A stretch of 64,000 nt of DNA from a virus: IMG/VR virus record IMGVR_UViG_3300013306_000002, positions 1 to 64,000 of that record. One strand, written 5' to 3'. This document shows positions 15,440-24,187 of the stretch, in pieces. The translations under genes and the position numbers were made by a program. A model generated the notes under the pieces. The model searched no databases and was not told the origin of the DNA. It saw only the letters and a list, made by a program, of their open reading frames with translations. Numbering within the stretch: position 1 is the stretch's first letter; each line of letters starts with the position of its first letter.

Positions 15440-15916
15440 GTGAAGATCTATCTCGCGTCCTCGTGGCGCAATCCACACCAGGCCGAAGTCCTTAGTCAAC
15501 TGCGCGCAGCCGGTCATGAGGTCTACGACTTCAAGAAGCCGGCGCCCGGCAACACCGGCTTCTACTGGACGAACGTCGATCCCGATCTGAAATCCGACCT
15601 CACGCCCCAGCGCCTTCGGCGTGCCCTGGCGCACCCCATCGCCCAACAGGGATTTGGCTACGACGTCGGGGCCATGCGGTGGGCTGACGGCGGCGTACTA
15701 CTCCTGCCCTGCGGGCTTTCGGCCCACCTGGAGGCGGGCTGGATGGCGGGCGCGGGAAAACCGGTCGTTGTTCTGGCGCCTGAGATTCGGGAGCCCGAAC
15801 TGATGTACAAGCTGTTCGATATGAACATCGATGGTACAGGCGTCACGCCGATCTGCGAGTCGGTGGAAGCGCTGCTCGCCCACCTCGTTATCATCGACCC
15901 ACCGAATTCACCGTAG
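15440..15916 (+). CDS. Nucleoside 2-deoxyribosyltransferase-like protein
   Basis: 158 residues from a GTG. It begins KIYLASSWRN, the first strand and loop of the nucleoside 2-deoxyribosyltransferase fold, and keeps DVGAMRWADGGVLLLPCG followed by HLEAGWMAGAGKPV. E98 is in the place of the catalytic Glu that attacks C1 of the deoxyribose. Enzymes of this family exchange or hydrolyse bases on deoxynucleosides. In a virus this could serve nucleotide salvage or supply a modified base; this is inference. Confidence 0.75.
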   Translation: MKIYLASSWRNPHQAEVLSQLRAAGHEVYDFKKPAPGNTGFYWTNVDPDLKSDLTPQRLRRALAHPIAQQGFGYDVGAMRWADGGVLLLPCGLSAHLEAGWMAGAGKPVVVLAPEIREPELMYKLFDMNIDGTGVTPICESVEALLAHLVIIDPPNSP

Positions 15917-15923
15917 GGACACC

Positions 15924-16619
15924 ATGACCACCGAACAGACCGAAGATGAGTTCACCAGGAAGCGACGCCTCGCCGCGCAGACCATGGTACTGGCCGACGC
16001 CGTTACCAGCGCCGCCGGCGCGATCGGCGTCATGCGCCAGGACGGCATGACCTCCAGGATGATCGTGCGCAACCTCGTGGAGGAGATCCGAGAGGCGTTC
16101 CCACGAGAGGCGGAGTTCCTGCGCGACGAAGCGATGGTCGATGCGTTGTCGAGCTTGCTCGAGCTCATGGGAGTGATACTGGGACCGGCGCCAGATAATG
16201 AGGGCGTGGCCCATCGACTGATGGGCATGATGGAGGGGGATCCGACCTTCGCTGGCGTCATCGCCAAGATGGAGTCGGCGGTGGACCGCTTGGCGGCTCC
16301 TGCTGGCGCAACTCCCCCGCCATCGCCGCCGCCGTCCTGGGCCCTCATTCAGCGCCTGTTCAAGGAGAACCCCTCCCCGCTCCCCAATCAGGCACCGGCC
16401 TTCGCGTGCGGGGTGATGCTTCGCGGAGTGCCGGTGACGCTCGAGGGCGCGCTCTCCGAGACGCCGGAGGGCGGGCTCCGACTCCTGTCTCGCGGCTCGG
16501 TGATCCCCGGCGGCGGAATCTCGATGATTGAGCAGTTCTTCGATTACGAGGACGTCATGGTCGTGGCGGTGCAGCGCCAAGTGACCGTGGACGCGCCGCA
16601 CATCATCCAGTCGTCGTGA
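15924..16619 (+). CDS. Unknown helical protein
   Basis: 231 residues. The first 150 are helical with Met- and Glu-rich segments (AVTSAAGAIGVMRQDGM, FPREAEFLRDEAMVDALSS), followed by a Pro-rich linker and a beta-rich C-terminus (CGVMLRGVPVTLEGALS). It converges with a minus-strand gene and overlaps it by 17 bases. Confidence 0.55.
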   Translation: MTTEQTEDEFTRKRRLAAQTMVLADAVTSAAGAIGVMRQDGMTSRMIVRNLVEEIREAFPREAEFLRDEAMVDALSSLLELMGVILGPAPDNEGVAHRLMGMMEGDPTFAGVIAKMESAVDRLAAPAGATPPPSPPPSWALIQRLFKENPSPLPNQAPAFACGVMLRGVPVTLEGALSETPEGGLRLLSRGSVIPGGGISMIEQFFDYEDVMVVAVQRQVTVDAPHIIQSS

Positions 16620-16869
16620 CCTCGACGATCTCCGCGTCGCAGTAACAGGCTGGCGCTTCGCATGGCCTCCCCTGCAGCAGATATCGCTCGCCCGTGTCGA
16701 GGTCGGTGATGGTGCCGTACAGGCCGGGGCCGCGGGTCCCAGCCTTGGCGGCGTCCACCGCGCTCACCCGAAGCGCCACGCGTACCCAGCCATGGGAGGG
16801 CCAATTGTACATTGGTGTCAGGTACGGCGGCTCCAGCGGGATCTCGTACCTGGTTTTGTCGGCCGTCAT
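16603..16869 (-). CDS. Small unknown protein
   Basis: 88 residues; the ATG at 16869 has AAAGGA nine bases upstream, and a GTG at 16890 in a GTGA overlap is also possible. The protein is beta-rich (HGWVRVALRVSAVDAAKAG) and ends with a Cys cluster (CEAPACYC) that may bind metal. Second gene of a two-gene minus-strand unit. Confidence 0.55.
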   Translation of the reverse strand: MTADKTRYEIPLEPPYLTPMYNWPSHGWVRVALRVSAVDAAKAGTRGPGLYGTITDLDTGERYLLQGRPCEAPACYCDAEIVEVTTTG

Positions 16870-16886
16870 CGGCCACGGTCCTTTGA

Positions 16887-17300
16887 TCACTCCTCCTCCT
16901 CCTCCTCCTCGTCATCCTCCTCCTCGTGTCTATCGTCGGACCCGTCATCATCGCCGTCGCCCCCGAACCGCTGGCCAAGCTCCTCCAAAACGGTCTGCTC
17001 GAGCGTGTAGGCGAGTTCATCCGTCCGGCCCTGCAGGTAGGCGGCATAGGCCGCGTCGGCGTCGCCGCCGGCCGCCTTGATCTCGTTGTCGTTGATCTTG
17101 ATCCACTCCCGCTTGGCCTTGCCGCTCTCGAACGAAGCAGCCGCTCGAGAGGCCGCCGAGAGGAGCGCGTCTCTCAATGGCGTACCCATGCTCACCATCT
17201 CTTCCGCAATCGCCTCCTCGTCGATGTCGTTCTTGAGGAGGCGCTTCTCGAACCTTCCTTCCACGTAGAACTGCCAGTAGTCGCCTTGGACGTTTGCCAT
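16887..17300 (-). CDS. Protein with extreme acidic tail
   Basis: 137 residues. The first 110 are helical and mixed; the end is a run of Asp and Glu (DDRHEEEDDEEEEEEE) coded by GAG repeats. Acidic tails often mimic DNA or bind basic proteins; the Arg-rich core protein at 2338 would be a natural partner, but this is a guess. TATGAT lies exactly six bases before the ATG and no ribosome site is present, so the mRNA is probably leaderless. Confidence 0.65.
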   Translation of the reverse strand: MANVQGDYWQFYVEGRFEKRLLKNDIDEEAIAEEMVSMGTPLRDALLSAASRAAASFESGKAKREWIKINDNEIKAAGGDADAAYAAYLQGRTDELAYTLEQTVLEELGQRFGGDGDDDGSDDRHEEEDDEEEEEEE

Positions 17301-17350
17301 GGGCGAATCATACTTGACGTTGACGCTGAGCGCGTATAGTTTTGTAGAAC
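17301..17350. promoter_or_regulatory. Divergent promoter region
   Basis: For the minus strand, TATGAT ends six bases before the ATG at 17300. For the plus strand, TTGACG (17314-17319) and TATAGT (17335-17340) are 15 bases apart and the ATG follows after ten bases. Both look like vegetative-type promoters with short or no leaders. Confidence 0.45.
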
Positions 17351-17557
17351 ATGTTGCGGACACCGGACACGGACGCGGATGAGGACGAGTTGAGCGTCGG
17401 GGTCCATACTCGGATCTCACCGAGAGCGGACGAAATGATGAAGGCCCGCGCGACGGAGGACGGAGTGAAGCCAGCCACGTGGGTTCGCCTCAGGATCTAC
17501 GAGGCGCTGAGGCTCCTGAGGCCCAGGGCCGCCCCGGGGAAGCGGAGACGTCCATGA
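17351..17557 (+). CDS. Putative ribbon-helix-helix-type regulator
   Basis: 68 residues, first gene of the long + strand operon. The core VGVHTRISPRADEMMKARA followed by a helix resembles a ribbon-helix-helix DNA-binding domain, where the strand VGVHTRIS would enter the major groove. The C-terminus is basic. As a small regulator at a divergent promoter it could control both units. The call is moderate. Confidence 0.5.
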   Translation: MLRTPDTDADEDELSVGVHTRISPRADEMMKARATEDGVKPATWVRLRIYEALRLLRPRAAPGKRRRP

Positions 17558-17883
17558 ACCGATTGCCGCCGGGGCATCGTCCAACGAATGCCCAGTCGCG
17601 CCAGCAGCCCGCTTGGAACCGGGGGCCGATCGACCGCGTGCCCTGCCCGCACTGCGGTCGCCCCAATGACTTCCGTGAGCTCGACAACCAACAGCTTCTG
17701 GACACTGGCCACAAGGTGCTCTGTCGCGGCGAGAATCCCGGCGAGGGATGCGGGCAACTCATGGAGGTGGTGGCGATCCAGACGATCAAGGTGCTGGGCG
17801 TCAAGCCGATCCGCGTGACCGACCAGCAGAGCCGTCAGGCGCTCACCATGTCGCACAGGCAACTACAACGCCTTTTGAAGTGA
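17554..17883 (+). CDS. Zinc-ribbon protein
   Basis: 109 residues; ATGA-coupled. CPHCGRPNDFREL and a second pair in CRGENPGEGCG form a four-Cys zinc ribbon. The flanks are basic and Gln-rich with no other domain. Small zinc ribbons like this are common in phage early operons, where they act in transcription or replication; the exact role is unknown. Confidence 0.65.
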   Translation: MNRLPPGHRPTNAQSRQQPAWNRGPIDRVPCPHCGRPNDFRELDNQQLLDTGHKVLCRGENPGEGCGQLMEVVAIQTIKVLGVKPIRVTDQQSRQALTMSHRQLQRLLK

Positions 17884-17887
17884 AGGG

Positions 17888-18115
17888 ATGACCGAGATGG
17901 ATATCGAATTGACACCGAAAGAATTGAGCAAGGAACAGATTACGACGCTGGCGCGGATTGCGGTTAACGCCGATTCCGGTGGGGTGTCGACCGCTGGTGT
18001 TATCAGTTTGCTTCGCCACATCTTGTGGCAGGAAGACGAGAACGAAAAGATTCGAGTTCGGCTCGACCCCTATCTGGACCAGGCGCGCGGAAGTCCAGCC
18101 ATTCCCCTTCACTGA
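17888..18115 (+). CDS. Small unknown protein
   Basis: 75 residues; GAAGGG lies just upstream. It starts MTEMDIELTPKELSKEQI and is mostly helical and charged, with an AT-richer codon choice than its neighbours. No motif recognised. Confidence 0.5.
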   Translation: MTEMDIELTPKELSKEQITTLARIAVNADSGGVSTAGVISLLRHILWQEDENEKIRVRLDPYLDQARGSPAIPLH

Positions 18116-18127
18116 GCGAAATCCCCC

Positions 18128-18487
18128 ATGGCGAACGAACATCGAACAGGACCAATCGGTTACAAGTACACGTGCGGCGTCCCGTCCGCGCTGTGCCAAG
18201 GCAGCAAGATCGGCACATCGTCGGGCCTGACATCGACCTCGCAGACCCACGGCCACGGGCAGCCAGAGGAGGCCTTTCGATGCCGGAAGGCGTACCTGGT
18301 CGCACTGGGCTACACCCCGGTCGGGAGCCGCGCACTCCGGGCCCCGGACCATCTCGGCGGAGAGGTCCTAGTACTCACCAAACCGTGCCGGTTCGGTGGG
18401 AGGATGCGCGGCGGCAAGGGATCTCGCTACATGCCCAACGCGTCGCGCACCATCGGCCGGCGCGGCGGGAACGTCGTCTCGTACTGA
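18128..18487 (+). CDS. Small basic protein
   Basis: 119 residues. Gly-, Arg- and Ser-rich at the C-terminus (RFGGRMRGGKGSRYM), with three Cys in the first 60 residues. Possibly nucleic-acid binding; no family recognised. Confidence 0.5.
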   Translation: MANEHRTGPIGYKYTCGVPSALCQGSKIGTSSGLTSTSQTHGHGQPEEAFRCRKAYLVALGYTPVGSRALRAPDHLGGEVLVLTKPCRFGGRMRGGKGSRYMPNASRTIGRRGGNVVSY

Positions 18488-18510
18488 TCTCACGAAGGAG
18501 TTCGCGCACC

Positions 18511-18783
18511 GTGCCCAAGCCTGATGCCGACATCGAGTACCACGTGTCGCTTCGCTCGCCGATTTTCTTGAAGCTCGGCGACAAGATCGTGGGTGTCCGC
18601 TCATTCGACGCGAGGACAGAATTGTTGGTTGCAGGTGGCTGCGTCGTCTTCCAGACCGACCGGATCTGGACGCATGGCGCGACCCCGCTGCCGATTCGCG
18701 ATGGGGTGTCGCTCAAGACCTCGCTTACGATTCCGGTCGACAACATCGCGGGCATGGTTCCCCAGCCGTTCCTGGAGCGCTAG
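18511..18783 (+). CDS. Small unknown protein
   Basis: 90 residues from a GTG with AAGGAG ten bases upstream. It is beta-rich (EYHVSLRSPIFLKLGDKIVG), soluble, and probably a single small barrel. Nothing specific is recognised. Confidence 0.55.
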   Translation: MPKPDADIEYHVSLRSPIFLKLGDKIVGVRSFDARTELLVAGGCVVFQTDRIWTHGATPLPIRDGVSLKTSLTIPVDNIAGMVPQPFLER

Positions 18784-18786
18784 GTA

Positions 18787-19539
18787 ATGCTGGAGGCGAC
18801 CGAAGTCATCATCCTGGCCCATGGCGCCGAGCGTCGCATGGGTGGCCAGCAAGGCCCCCGCCAGCTCTTGCCGCTGCCCACGTGCGGTGGTGCGCCGATC
18901 CTATCGAGGACGCTGCGGCAACTGAGCGTGCTCTGGCCACAGGTCACCGCCACCGTGGTGGCGCCAATGGCTATCACGGACATGTTGTTCTCGCGCTGCC
19001 AGTGGCCGATCTATACCGTCTGTTTCGAGTTGCCGGCGCCCGGAAACTCGGCCCTGAAAGGCTTTGCTCGCTACCTCGAGCTCCGTGAGACTCAGGGGCG
19101 CCGATACCAGCGCACCATCGTGCTCCTGGGGGATGTGGTGTACTCCTGGGACTGCCTACAGCAGATCTGGGAGATGTCCGCGGACTACGGGTTCGTCGGC
19201 ACCCGAAACCTCTCGCTGTCGAAAGGCGACCTCTGGGGCGCTGGATGGTCAAGGCCGTACGAGGACTGGATGATGACCAAGTTGCGTGACGCCTTACTTC
19301 GGCATCCGCCGTTCGATGACGATCCCGAGCCGAGTCAACTCCGACGCTGGATCAGCGGCATGCAGCGCGGGGATCTCGCGGACCATATCGCGAAACTGCG
19401 ATGGGCGTCCCACTACGCATACGTGGACGACTACACGCACGACATCGACATCCCGCACGATCTGGTGCTCCTACCCGATCTGTCCACGCTTGCGGCCGAG
19501 GACGATGCCAAGCACGGCGTGATCTGGACCAACCCGTGA
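18787..19539 (+). CDS. Nucleotidyltransferase-like (GT-A fold) protein
   Basis: 250 residues. The N-terminus EVIILAHGAERRMGGQQGPR is a variant of the sugar-nucleotide transferase signature (IILAxGxGxRMxxxxPKxL), followed by LLPLPTCGGAPILSRTLRQL. Near the end, DDYTHDIDIPHDL resembles the metal-binding region of MobA/IspD-type enzymes. It probably activates a sugar or small molecule with NTP. A glycosyltransferase-like gene at 31777 could use such a donor. The first Gly of the motif is replaced by His, so activity is uncertain. Confidence 0.6.
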   Translation: MLEATEVIILAHGAERRMGGQQGPRQLLPLPTCGGAPILSRTLRQLSVLWPQVTATVVAPMAITDMLFSRCQWPIYTVCFELPAPGNSALKGFARYLELRETQGRRYQRTIVLLGDVVYSWDCLQQIWEMSADYGFVGTRNLSLSKGDLWGAGWSRPYEDWMMTKLRDALLRHPPFDDDPEPSQLRRWISGMQRGDLADHIAKLRWASHYAYVDDYTHDIDIPHDLVLLPDLSTLAAEDDAKHGVIWTNP

Positions 19540-19619
19540 CTTGGCAGATCTGGGCCGCCATCATCGGCTGTTTCATCGTCATCTGGGGCTGGCGGGATGC
19601 CAGTGGAAAGTCACCGTGA
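19536..19619 (+). CDS. Tiny membrane peptide (27 residues)
   Basis: One membrane segment (TWQIWAAIIGCFIVIWGW) with a short polar tail DASGKSP. The GTG start and TGA stop both overlap neighbours (GTGA). The tail codons are one of the 15-base repeats, whose GGAAAG end lies five bases before the next start. Confidence 0.5.
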   Translation: MTWQIWAAIIGCFIVIWGWRDASGKSP

Positions 19620-19870
19620 AGATCACGCAGCGCATCGACCGGGTTCTGTGGCCGTACTTGCGGAGCGGCCGGGTCTGCGCGACCCTGATGGTCGCCTATT
19701 TTCTAGGCAACGGCGTCATGGCGCTGCTCATGAAGCCGCTGTGGCTCGTGACGGTCTGCGACGTAGTAGCGCTGGCATTCGCCATGACATCCGTCGGGTC
19801 ACGTCACAGGTACGTGCTATGGCGAGATTCACTCACTCGCGCGAGCCAGCGCAGGAGGATGTCGCAATGA
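19616..19870 (+). CDS. Small membrane protein
   Basis: 84 residues from a GTG. Two hydrophobic stretches (LMVAYFLGNGVMALLM and LWLVTVCDVVALAFAM) form a hairpin and basic residues lie at both ends. GGAAAG five bases upstream is the likely ribosome site. No family recognised. Confidence 0.55.
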   Translation: MKITQRIDRVLWPYLRSGRVCATLMVAYFLGNGVMALLMKPLWLVTVCDVVALAFAMTSVGSRHRYVLWRDSLTRASQRRRMSQ

Positions 19871-20313
19871 TCAACATCGTCACGGATCTGCTCGGCAAGC
19901 GAGTCACCGTCAGCATGTGGATGACCAAGGGCTCCGCGCGGGATGCCGATGGCGACATGGTCCGCCTCATCACTGGGATCGTTCGCGCGATCGGGTCGGG
20001 CCCCGACTGCTTCATGATCCTGGTGCAGACCGAGATCGCCCACAAGGGGACCCGCAAGGTCGGCGCGCTCACCATGTTCTCCATCGGCCCCAGGGGCGGA
20101 GTGGAGGTGGTGCCAGAGATCGAGCCCCCTGGAATGCTTCAGTACCGCGGATTGGGGGCTCGCCTGCGCAAGATCAGGGCGGGCAAGGCCACCGGAGACG
20201 AGGAGCAAGTCGTCCTGGATGCGATGGAGCAGCTCTGGTGGACACTATCCCAGGACGAGCGGGATGCGCTCGACAAGGAGGAGCCGACCTCCGATCCGCC
20301 CGGGGGCCCATGA
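19867..20313 (+). CDS. Unknown protein
   Basis: 148 residues; ATGA overlaps at both ends. The first 90 residues are beta-rich (LLGKRVTVSMWMTKGSARDA) and the last 45 helical (AMEQLWWTLSQDERDALDK). No motif or membrane segment. Confidence 0.55.
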   Translation: MINIVTDLLGKRVTVSMWMTKGSARDADGDMVRLITGIVRAIGSGPDCFMILVQTEIAHKGTRKVGALTMFSIGPRGGVEVVPEIEPPGMLQYRGLGARLRKIRAGKATGDEEQVVLDAMEQLWWTLSQDERDALDKEEPTSDPPGGP

Positions 20314-21302
20314 CGATCTGCCGCCCCATGATCGATCCTACGATCTCCGCGCACTACACGGGCGATGTCCGCGCGCTACTCAAGCGACTCCCCGACCGCT
20401 GCGTACAGACCTGCGTGACCTCGCCGCCCTACTGGGGACTTCGCTCGTACCTCGATGACGACGATCCGATGAAGGAGTTCGAGATCGGACTTGAGGGCAC
20501 CCCGGAGGAATACGTGGCGGTCATGGTGGAGGTGTTCGAGAAAGTGCGCAGGGTGCTACGGGATGACGGGGCGCTGTGGCTCAACATGGGGGACTGCTAC
20601 GTCACGAACCCTCGCGGACCGGGAGGCGCCGAGCAGTCGACTCTCGAGGGGACCAGCAACGCCAAGCGGAGAGCGAAGGGGTCGGTGGACCCAAAGAACC
20701 TGCGCAAGTATGGTCACCAGGGCGCCCTCAAGCACAAGGACCTCGTCGGCATCCCCTGGATGGCCGCGTTCGCGCTGCGCGCCGATGGCTGGTACCTCCG
20801 CAGCGAGGTCATCTGGCACAAGCCGTCACCGATGCCCGAGTCGGTCACGGACCGGCCGACGAAGGCGCACGAGCAGATCTTCCTGCTGAGCAAGAGCGCG
20901 TCGTACTTCTACGACGCGGACGCGATCGCGGAGCCTGCCGTACGCGGTGCAGCCGGATCGCGCTTCGATACCGGGAAGACCGCCGAACATCAACTCCGGC
21001 GCTCGTCATCGCGTGAGCGAGATGAGGTTGACATCCGCAACAAGCGCTCGGTCTGGACCGTCGCATCGCAGCCCTACGCCGGCGCCCACTTCGCCACCTT
21101 CCCGCCCGATCTGATCGAGCCCTGCATCCTGGCCTGCTCTCGCCCCGGTGACCTCGTGCTGGATCCGTTCTTCGGGTCGGGCACCACGGGTCAGGTCGCA
21201 GAGAAGCACGAGCGGCTGTGGATCGGCTTCGACATCAACCCCAAGTACGCTGAGCTCGCCAAGGAACGAACGGCACAACGCAGCTTGCCACTATCAAGAT
21301 AG
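20310..21302 (+). CDS. DNA methyltransferase (N4-cytosine or N6-adenine type)
   Basis: 330 residues of normal length for the family. TSPPYWGLR at 37-45 is catalytic motif IV of amino-methyltransferases and DPFFGSGTTG at about 285-294 followed by GFDIN is the AdoMet site, so the order is that of the beta class. KPSPMPESVTDRPTKAHE is the usual conserved stretch before the target region. No restriction enzyme is adjacent, so it probably protects viral DNA from host restriction. Target sequence unknown. Confidence 0.9.
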   Translation: MTICRPMIDPTISAHYTGDVRALLKRLPDRCVQTCVTSPPYWGLRSYLDDDDPMKEFEIGLEGTPEEYVAVMVEVFEKVRRVLRDDGALWLNMGDCYVTNPRGPGGAEQSTLEGTSNAKRRAKGSVDPKNLRKYGHQGALKHKDLVGIPWMAAFALRADGWYLRSEVIWHKPSPMPESVTDRPTKAHEQIFLLSKSASYFYDADAIAEPAVRGAAGSRFDTGKTAEHQLRRSSSRERDEVDIRNKRSVWTVASQPYAGAHFATFPPDLIEPCILACSRPGDLVLDPFFGSGTTGQVAEKHERLWIGFDINPKYAELAKERTAQRSLPLSR

Positions 21303-21315
21303 AAGGGAACTCTTC

Positions 21316-21783
21316 ATGAGAATTCTCGCGCTCGCACTCTGCATCGCCGCCTGCGTCAACGACGCTGCCACCGGAACATCCCGAGATCCGCTGTTGTTCG
21401 CCTCGGGGCCCAAGGCCTTCGAGGTGCTGGCCATGGCGCCGACGCTGCGCGGAATGGACCATCGCGCGATCGACTGCGGCGCGCCGGTCTCGGAGGCGGG
21501 GATTCTGACGTGCTCGCTGCTGGTGGCGTGCGCCCTGCCGATCGATGTCTCCCTGGTGTCCGGCGGCATCGAATTCCCGGGTGACGCCGAACTCTTCACG
21601 AAGTGCCTGATGACAGTGTCCGCCGCGGAGATCTACGTGGCGTGGCTCATGGGACGACAACTCAGTCCGCGCGACCTCGCCCCGGCGTATAACAAGCTCA
21701 AGGGTCTGTTCTCTACGCGGATCGAGAAAGAGACCGCCAAAAGGGCGTACCTGCCGGCGCCTTCGTGGACGTCGCACGGGTGA
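21316..21783 (+). CDS. Putative lipoprotein
   Basis: 155 residues; ribosome site AGAAGGGAACTCTTC. The N-terminus MRILALALCIAACVNDAATG is a short signal with a lipobox-like IAAC. The mature part has a further hydrophobic stretch (ILTCSLLVACALPIDVSLV) and a basic C-terminus. Could act at the outer membrane, for example in lysis or superinfection exclusion; nothing specific is seen. Confidence 0.55.
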   Translation: MRILALALCIAACVNDAATGTSRDPLLFASGPKAFEVLAMAPTLRGMDHRAIDCGAPVSEAGILTCSLLVACALPIDVSLVSGGIEFPGDAELFTKCLMTVSAAEIYVAWLMGRQLSPRDLAPAYNKLKGLFSTRIEKETAKRAYLPAPSWTSHG

Positions 21784-21791
21784 GTGGACTC

Positions 21792-22641
21792 ATGGCCACG
21801 CGCAAGATCGAACAGGCGATGCTCCTGCCGCTCGGCGAGGATGCGAGCCTCCTGGACCACGTCAAGGATCTCCGTCCGCTCACCGATCTCGTCCTGCCGG
21901 ATGAGCCCCGCGGCGCGCTGGATCGCATCCTGGCCGAGAATTACCGGGCTGCAGATCTGCAGGCGCGCGGCCTTCGCCCGGCCAACCGCCTCCTGTTCCG
22001 GGGGCCGCCCGGATGCGGCAAGACCGTGGCGGCCGGTGGCCTAGCGCTGGCGCTGGGTATTCCGCTGGTTGTTGTTCGGCTCGATGGCCTCATCGACCAG
22101 TACCTAGGGAACACCTCCAAGAACCTCCGCAAGGTGATCGACTTCGCCCACGCTCAGCGCGTGGTCCTGTTCCTGGATGAGGTGGACGCGATCGGGCGCG
22201 CGAGAAACGGCCGGCTTAATGACGTCGCGGAGATGAACCGCATCACGAACTCGCTTTTGGTCATGCTCGAGGGGTTCGCGGTCCAGGCTCGCCCCTCCCC
22301 TTCCCTGCTGGTCGCCGCAACCAACCACCAGGACATGCTCGACGTGGCCATGGAGCGCCGGTTTGACCAGATCGTTCCCGAGGCCCACCGCCATCCAGGC
22401 AGCGGCGCTTCTGAAGCGGCTGGTAGAGCGCTACGACACCAGAACGATTACCAAGCTGTCGCCGCCACCGTGGAAGGCATGGCCCAAACGACTGGCCGGG
22501 ATGTCATTCGCGGACGTTGAGCGGCTGGCGCTTGACGCTGTCAAGTCGACCGCGATGGACGAGGCGCTAGGCATCGAACAGGCGCTGATTTCGGCGAAGA
22601 CTACGCATAAGCGACGAGGGTCGCCGCGGGGACGGAGATGA
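21792..22641 (+). CDS. AAA ATPase with apparent +1 frameshift
   Basis: The first frame gives a classic AAA module: Walker A GPPGCGKT at 71-78, Walker B VLFLDE at 125-130, then sensor AATNHQDMLD and ERRFDQIV. Right after this the sense continues one base later, in the frame from 22363: RPTAIQAAALLKRLVERYD and LAGMSFADVERLALDAVK, the normal C-terminal lid. Skipping one G after GTTCCC (about 22380) joins the two as QIVPRPTAIQAA. Without the shift the protein ends at 22520 in unrelated sequence. This may be a sequencing error, a recent mutation or recoding. Such ATPases remodel or unfold protein complexes. Confidence 0.75.
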
Positions 22642-22949
22642 CGGGAATCGCCTGTCCCGTGTGCTCCGGGGATACCTACGTCCTTGAAACGAGGACCTGC
22701 GACGGACAGGTCCGGCGGCGTCGCGGTTGTGTCAACCGCCAGGGGTGCACCGGCCGGGTGACCACGGTGGAGATGGCGGTTCCCACATCGCGTCGAGGTC
22801 TCAAACTGCTGTCCGACATGGTCATCGCCCCAAAGCTACTCTTCGCGAAACTGCTGGAGTTGCAGTCCATGATCGCCGAGGTCCGCGGATGCATCTCCTT
22901 GGACCCAGCCATAGACGAAACGGCTCCAGAGACCGAGGCGCCACAATGA
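22638..22949 (+). CDS. NrdR/Ogr-like zinc-ribbon protein
   Basis: 103 residues. CPVCSGDTYVLETRTCDGQV is followed by RRRRGCV, a Cys and TTVE, which is close to the NrdR zinc ribbon (CPxC, vleTR, RRRR, C..C, fTT.E). The ATP-cone domain of true NrdR is absent; a helical C-terminus replaces it. Small proteins of this kind act as phage transcription factors (Ogr/Delta type). A regulatory role is likely but unproven. Confidence 0.65.
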   Translation: MTGIACPVCSGDTYVLETRTCDGQVRRRRGCVNRQGCTGRVTTVEMAVPTSRRGLKLLSDMVIAPKLLFAKLLELQSMIAEVRGCISLDPAIDETAPETEAPQ

Positions 22950-24187
22950 GCGCGCGCATCATCACGCTCCCGGCCGAGGCTGCCAAGATACTGATCGACA
23001 GCGGGCTGATGATCGTCGCCTCCGTGTCCGGCGGGAAGGACTCCACCGCGCTGATCCTGGCGCTCTTGGAGGCCGTCGAGCGAGGCGAGATTCCACGCCA
23101 CATGCTGCGGTTCGCGTTCGCCGACACCGGATGGGAGGCGCCCGAGACCTACGCTTACCTGGACTACCTCCGCGAGAAGCTCGGCATCGAGATCGTGGTG
23201 GTGGGCGTGGAGGGCGGCATGCGCGCTCGCATCGCGCATCGTGCCGGATTCCCCGGCCGGATGCAGCGCTGGTGCACGCGCGAGCTCAAGATTGAGCCGC
23301 TGCGTGCCTACCATGACAGGTTGATCGAAGAGACCGGAATGGAGACGGTGAGTGCCATGGGCATCCGGGCCGCCGAGAGCGAGTCCAGGGCCAAGATGGC
23401 GGAGTGGGAGGACGAGCCCGAAGGTCAGCGCTCGTGGGGCGGCTACGTGTGGCGCCCTCTGCTGCAATGGACCATCGAGGACGTGCTCACCATTCACAAC
23501 CGCCACGGCGTGAAGGTCAACCCGCTCTACCAGCGGGGCCACAACCGCGTCGGGTGCTACCCGTGCATCTTCGCCAGCAAGGAGGAGATCGCGCTCATCG
23601 CCGAGCATGCTCCCGACCGCATTGATGAGATCCGCCGACTCGAGGCGGACATGACAGCACTTCGAGCACAGCGAAACGAGGAGCGACCGGGGCGCTATAC
23701 GCACGAAGCATCGTTCTTTCAAACCCAGCGCCAGGGGTTCACCGGAATCGATGCGGTGGTGAAGTGGGCACGCACTGACCATGGTGGCAAGCAGTACGCG
23801 CTGTTCGCGCTACCCCCGCAGGGCGGATGCATGCGGTGGGGGATCTGCGACATGCCGGATGCCGAGGTAAGTCAGGAGCACCGAGACTGGGCTCAGGCCG
23901 CCGAGATCGTCATGGCGGAGCGCCCGGATCCGCTGGCGGTGAACCGGGCGGTCAGCGAGAACCCCGTCGAGGTCGCCCAGGCGTCCGAGGCGATCCGCGA
24001 GAAGCGCCGCGGCGAGCTCGATGACGAAGCAGATCCGGGGCGACCATTCGTATGCGCCGTCTGTGGCTGGGAACAAGATTCCGATGTGCGGTGCTGTGGT
24101 CGGAGTACGTGTGGCTCGCCGCGCGTGGTCGCGATCTCGTTCGTCGAAAAAATATTTGGCCCTAACTGGCGAAGGAACTTCGAGTGA
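22946..24187 (+). CDS. PAPS-reductase-like PP-loop enzyme
   Basis: 413 residues; ATGA overlap. SGGKDSTAL at 28-36 is the PP-loop that binds ATP or adenylylated substrate. FADTGWEAPETYAYLDYLRE and WCTRELKIEPL are typical of the phosphoadenosine-phosphosulfate reductase family as found in phages and in DndC-like proteins. GCYPCIFASK and a C-terminal CAVCGWEQ...CCG ribbon may hold metal. The reaction is not known; roles in sulfur transfer to nucleic acid or defence evasion are possible. Confidence 0.8.
   Translation: MSARIITLPAEAAKILIDSGLMIVASVSGGKDSTALILALLEAVERGEIPRHMLRFAFADTGWEAPETYAYLDYLREKLGIEIVVVGVEGGMRARIAHRAGFPGRMQRWCTRELKIEPLRAYHDRLIEETGMETVSAMGIRAAESESRAKMAEWEDEPEGQRSWGGYVWRPLLQWTIEDVLTIHNRHGVKVNPLYQRGHNRVGCYPCIFASKEEIALIAEHAPDRIDEIRRLEADMTALRAQRNEERPGRYTHEASFFQTQRQGFTGIDAVVKWARTDHGGKQYALFALPPQGGCMRWGICDMPDAEVSQEHRDWAQAAEIVMAERPDPLAVNRAVSENPVEVAQASEAIREKRRGELDDEADPGRPFVCAVCGWEQDSDVRCCGRSTCGSPRVVAISFVEKIFGPNWRRNFE

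Noticed and set aside
22676-23782. 368-codon minus-strand frame
   Set aside because: Antisense to the PP-loop enzyme; no start signal or motif.
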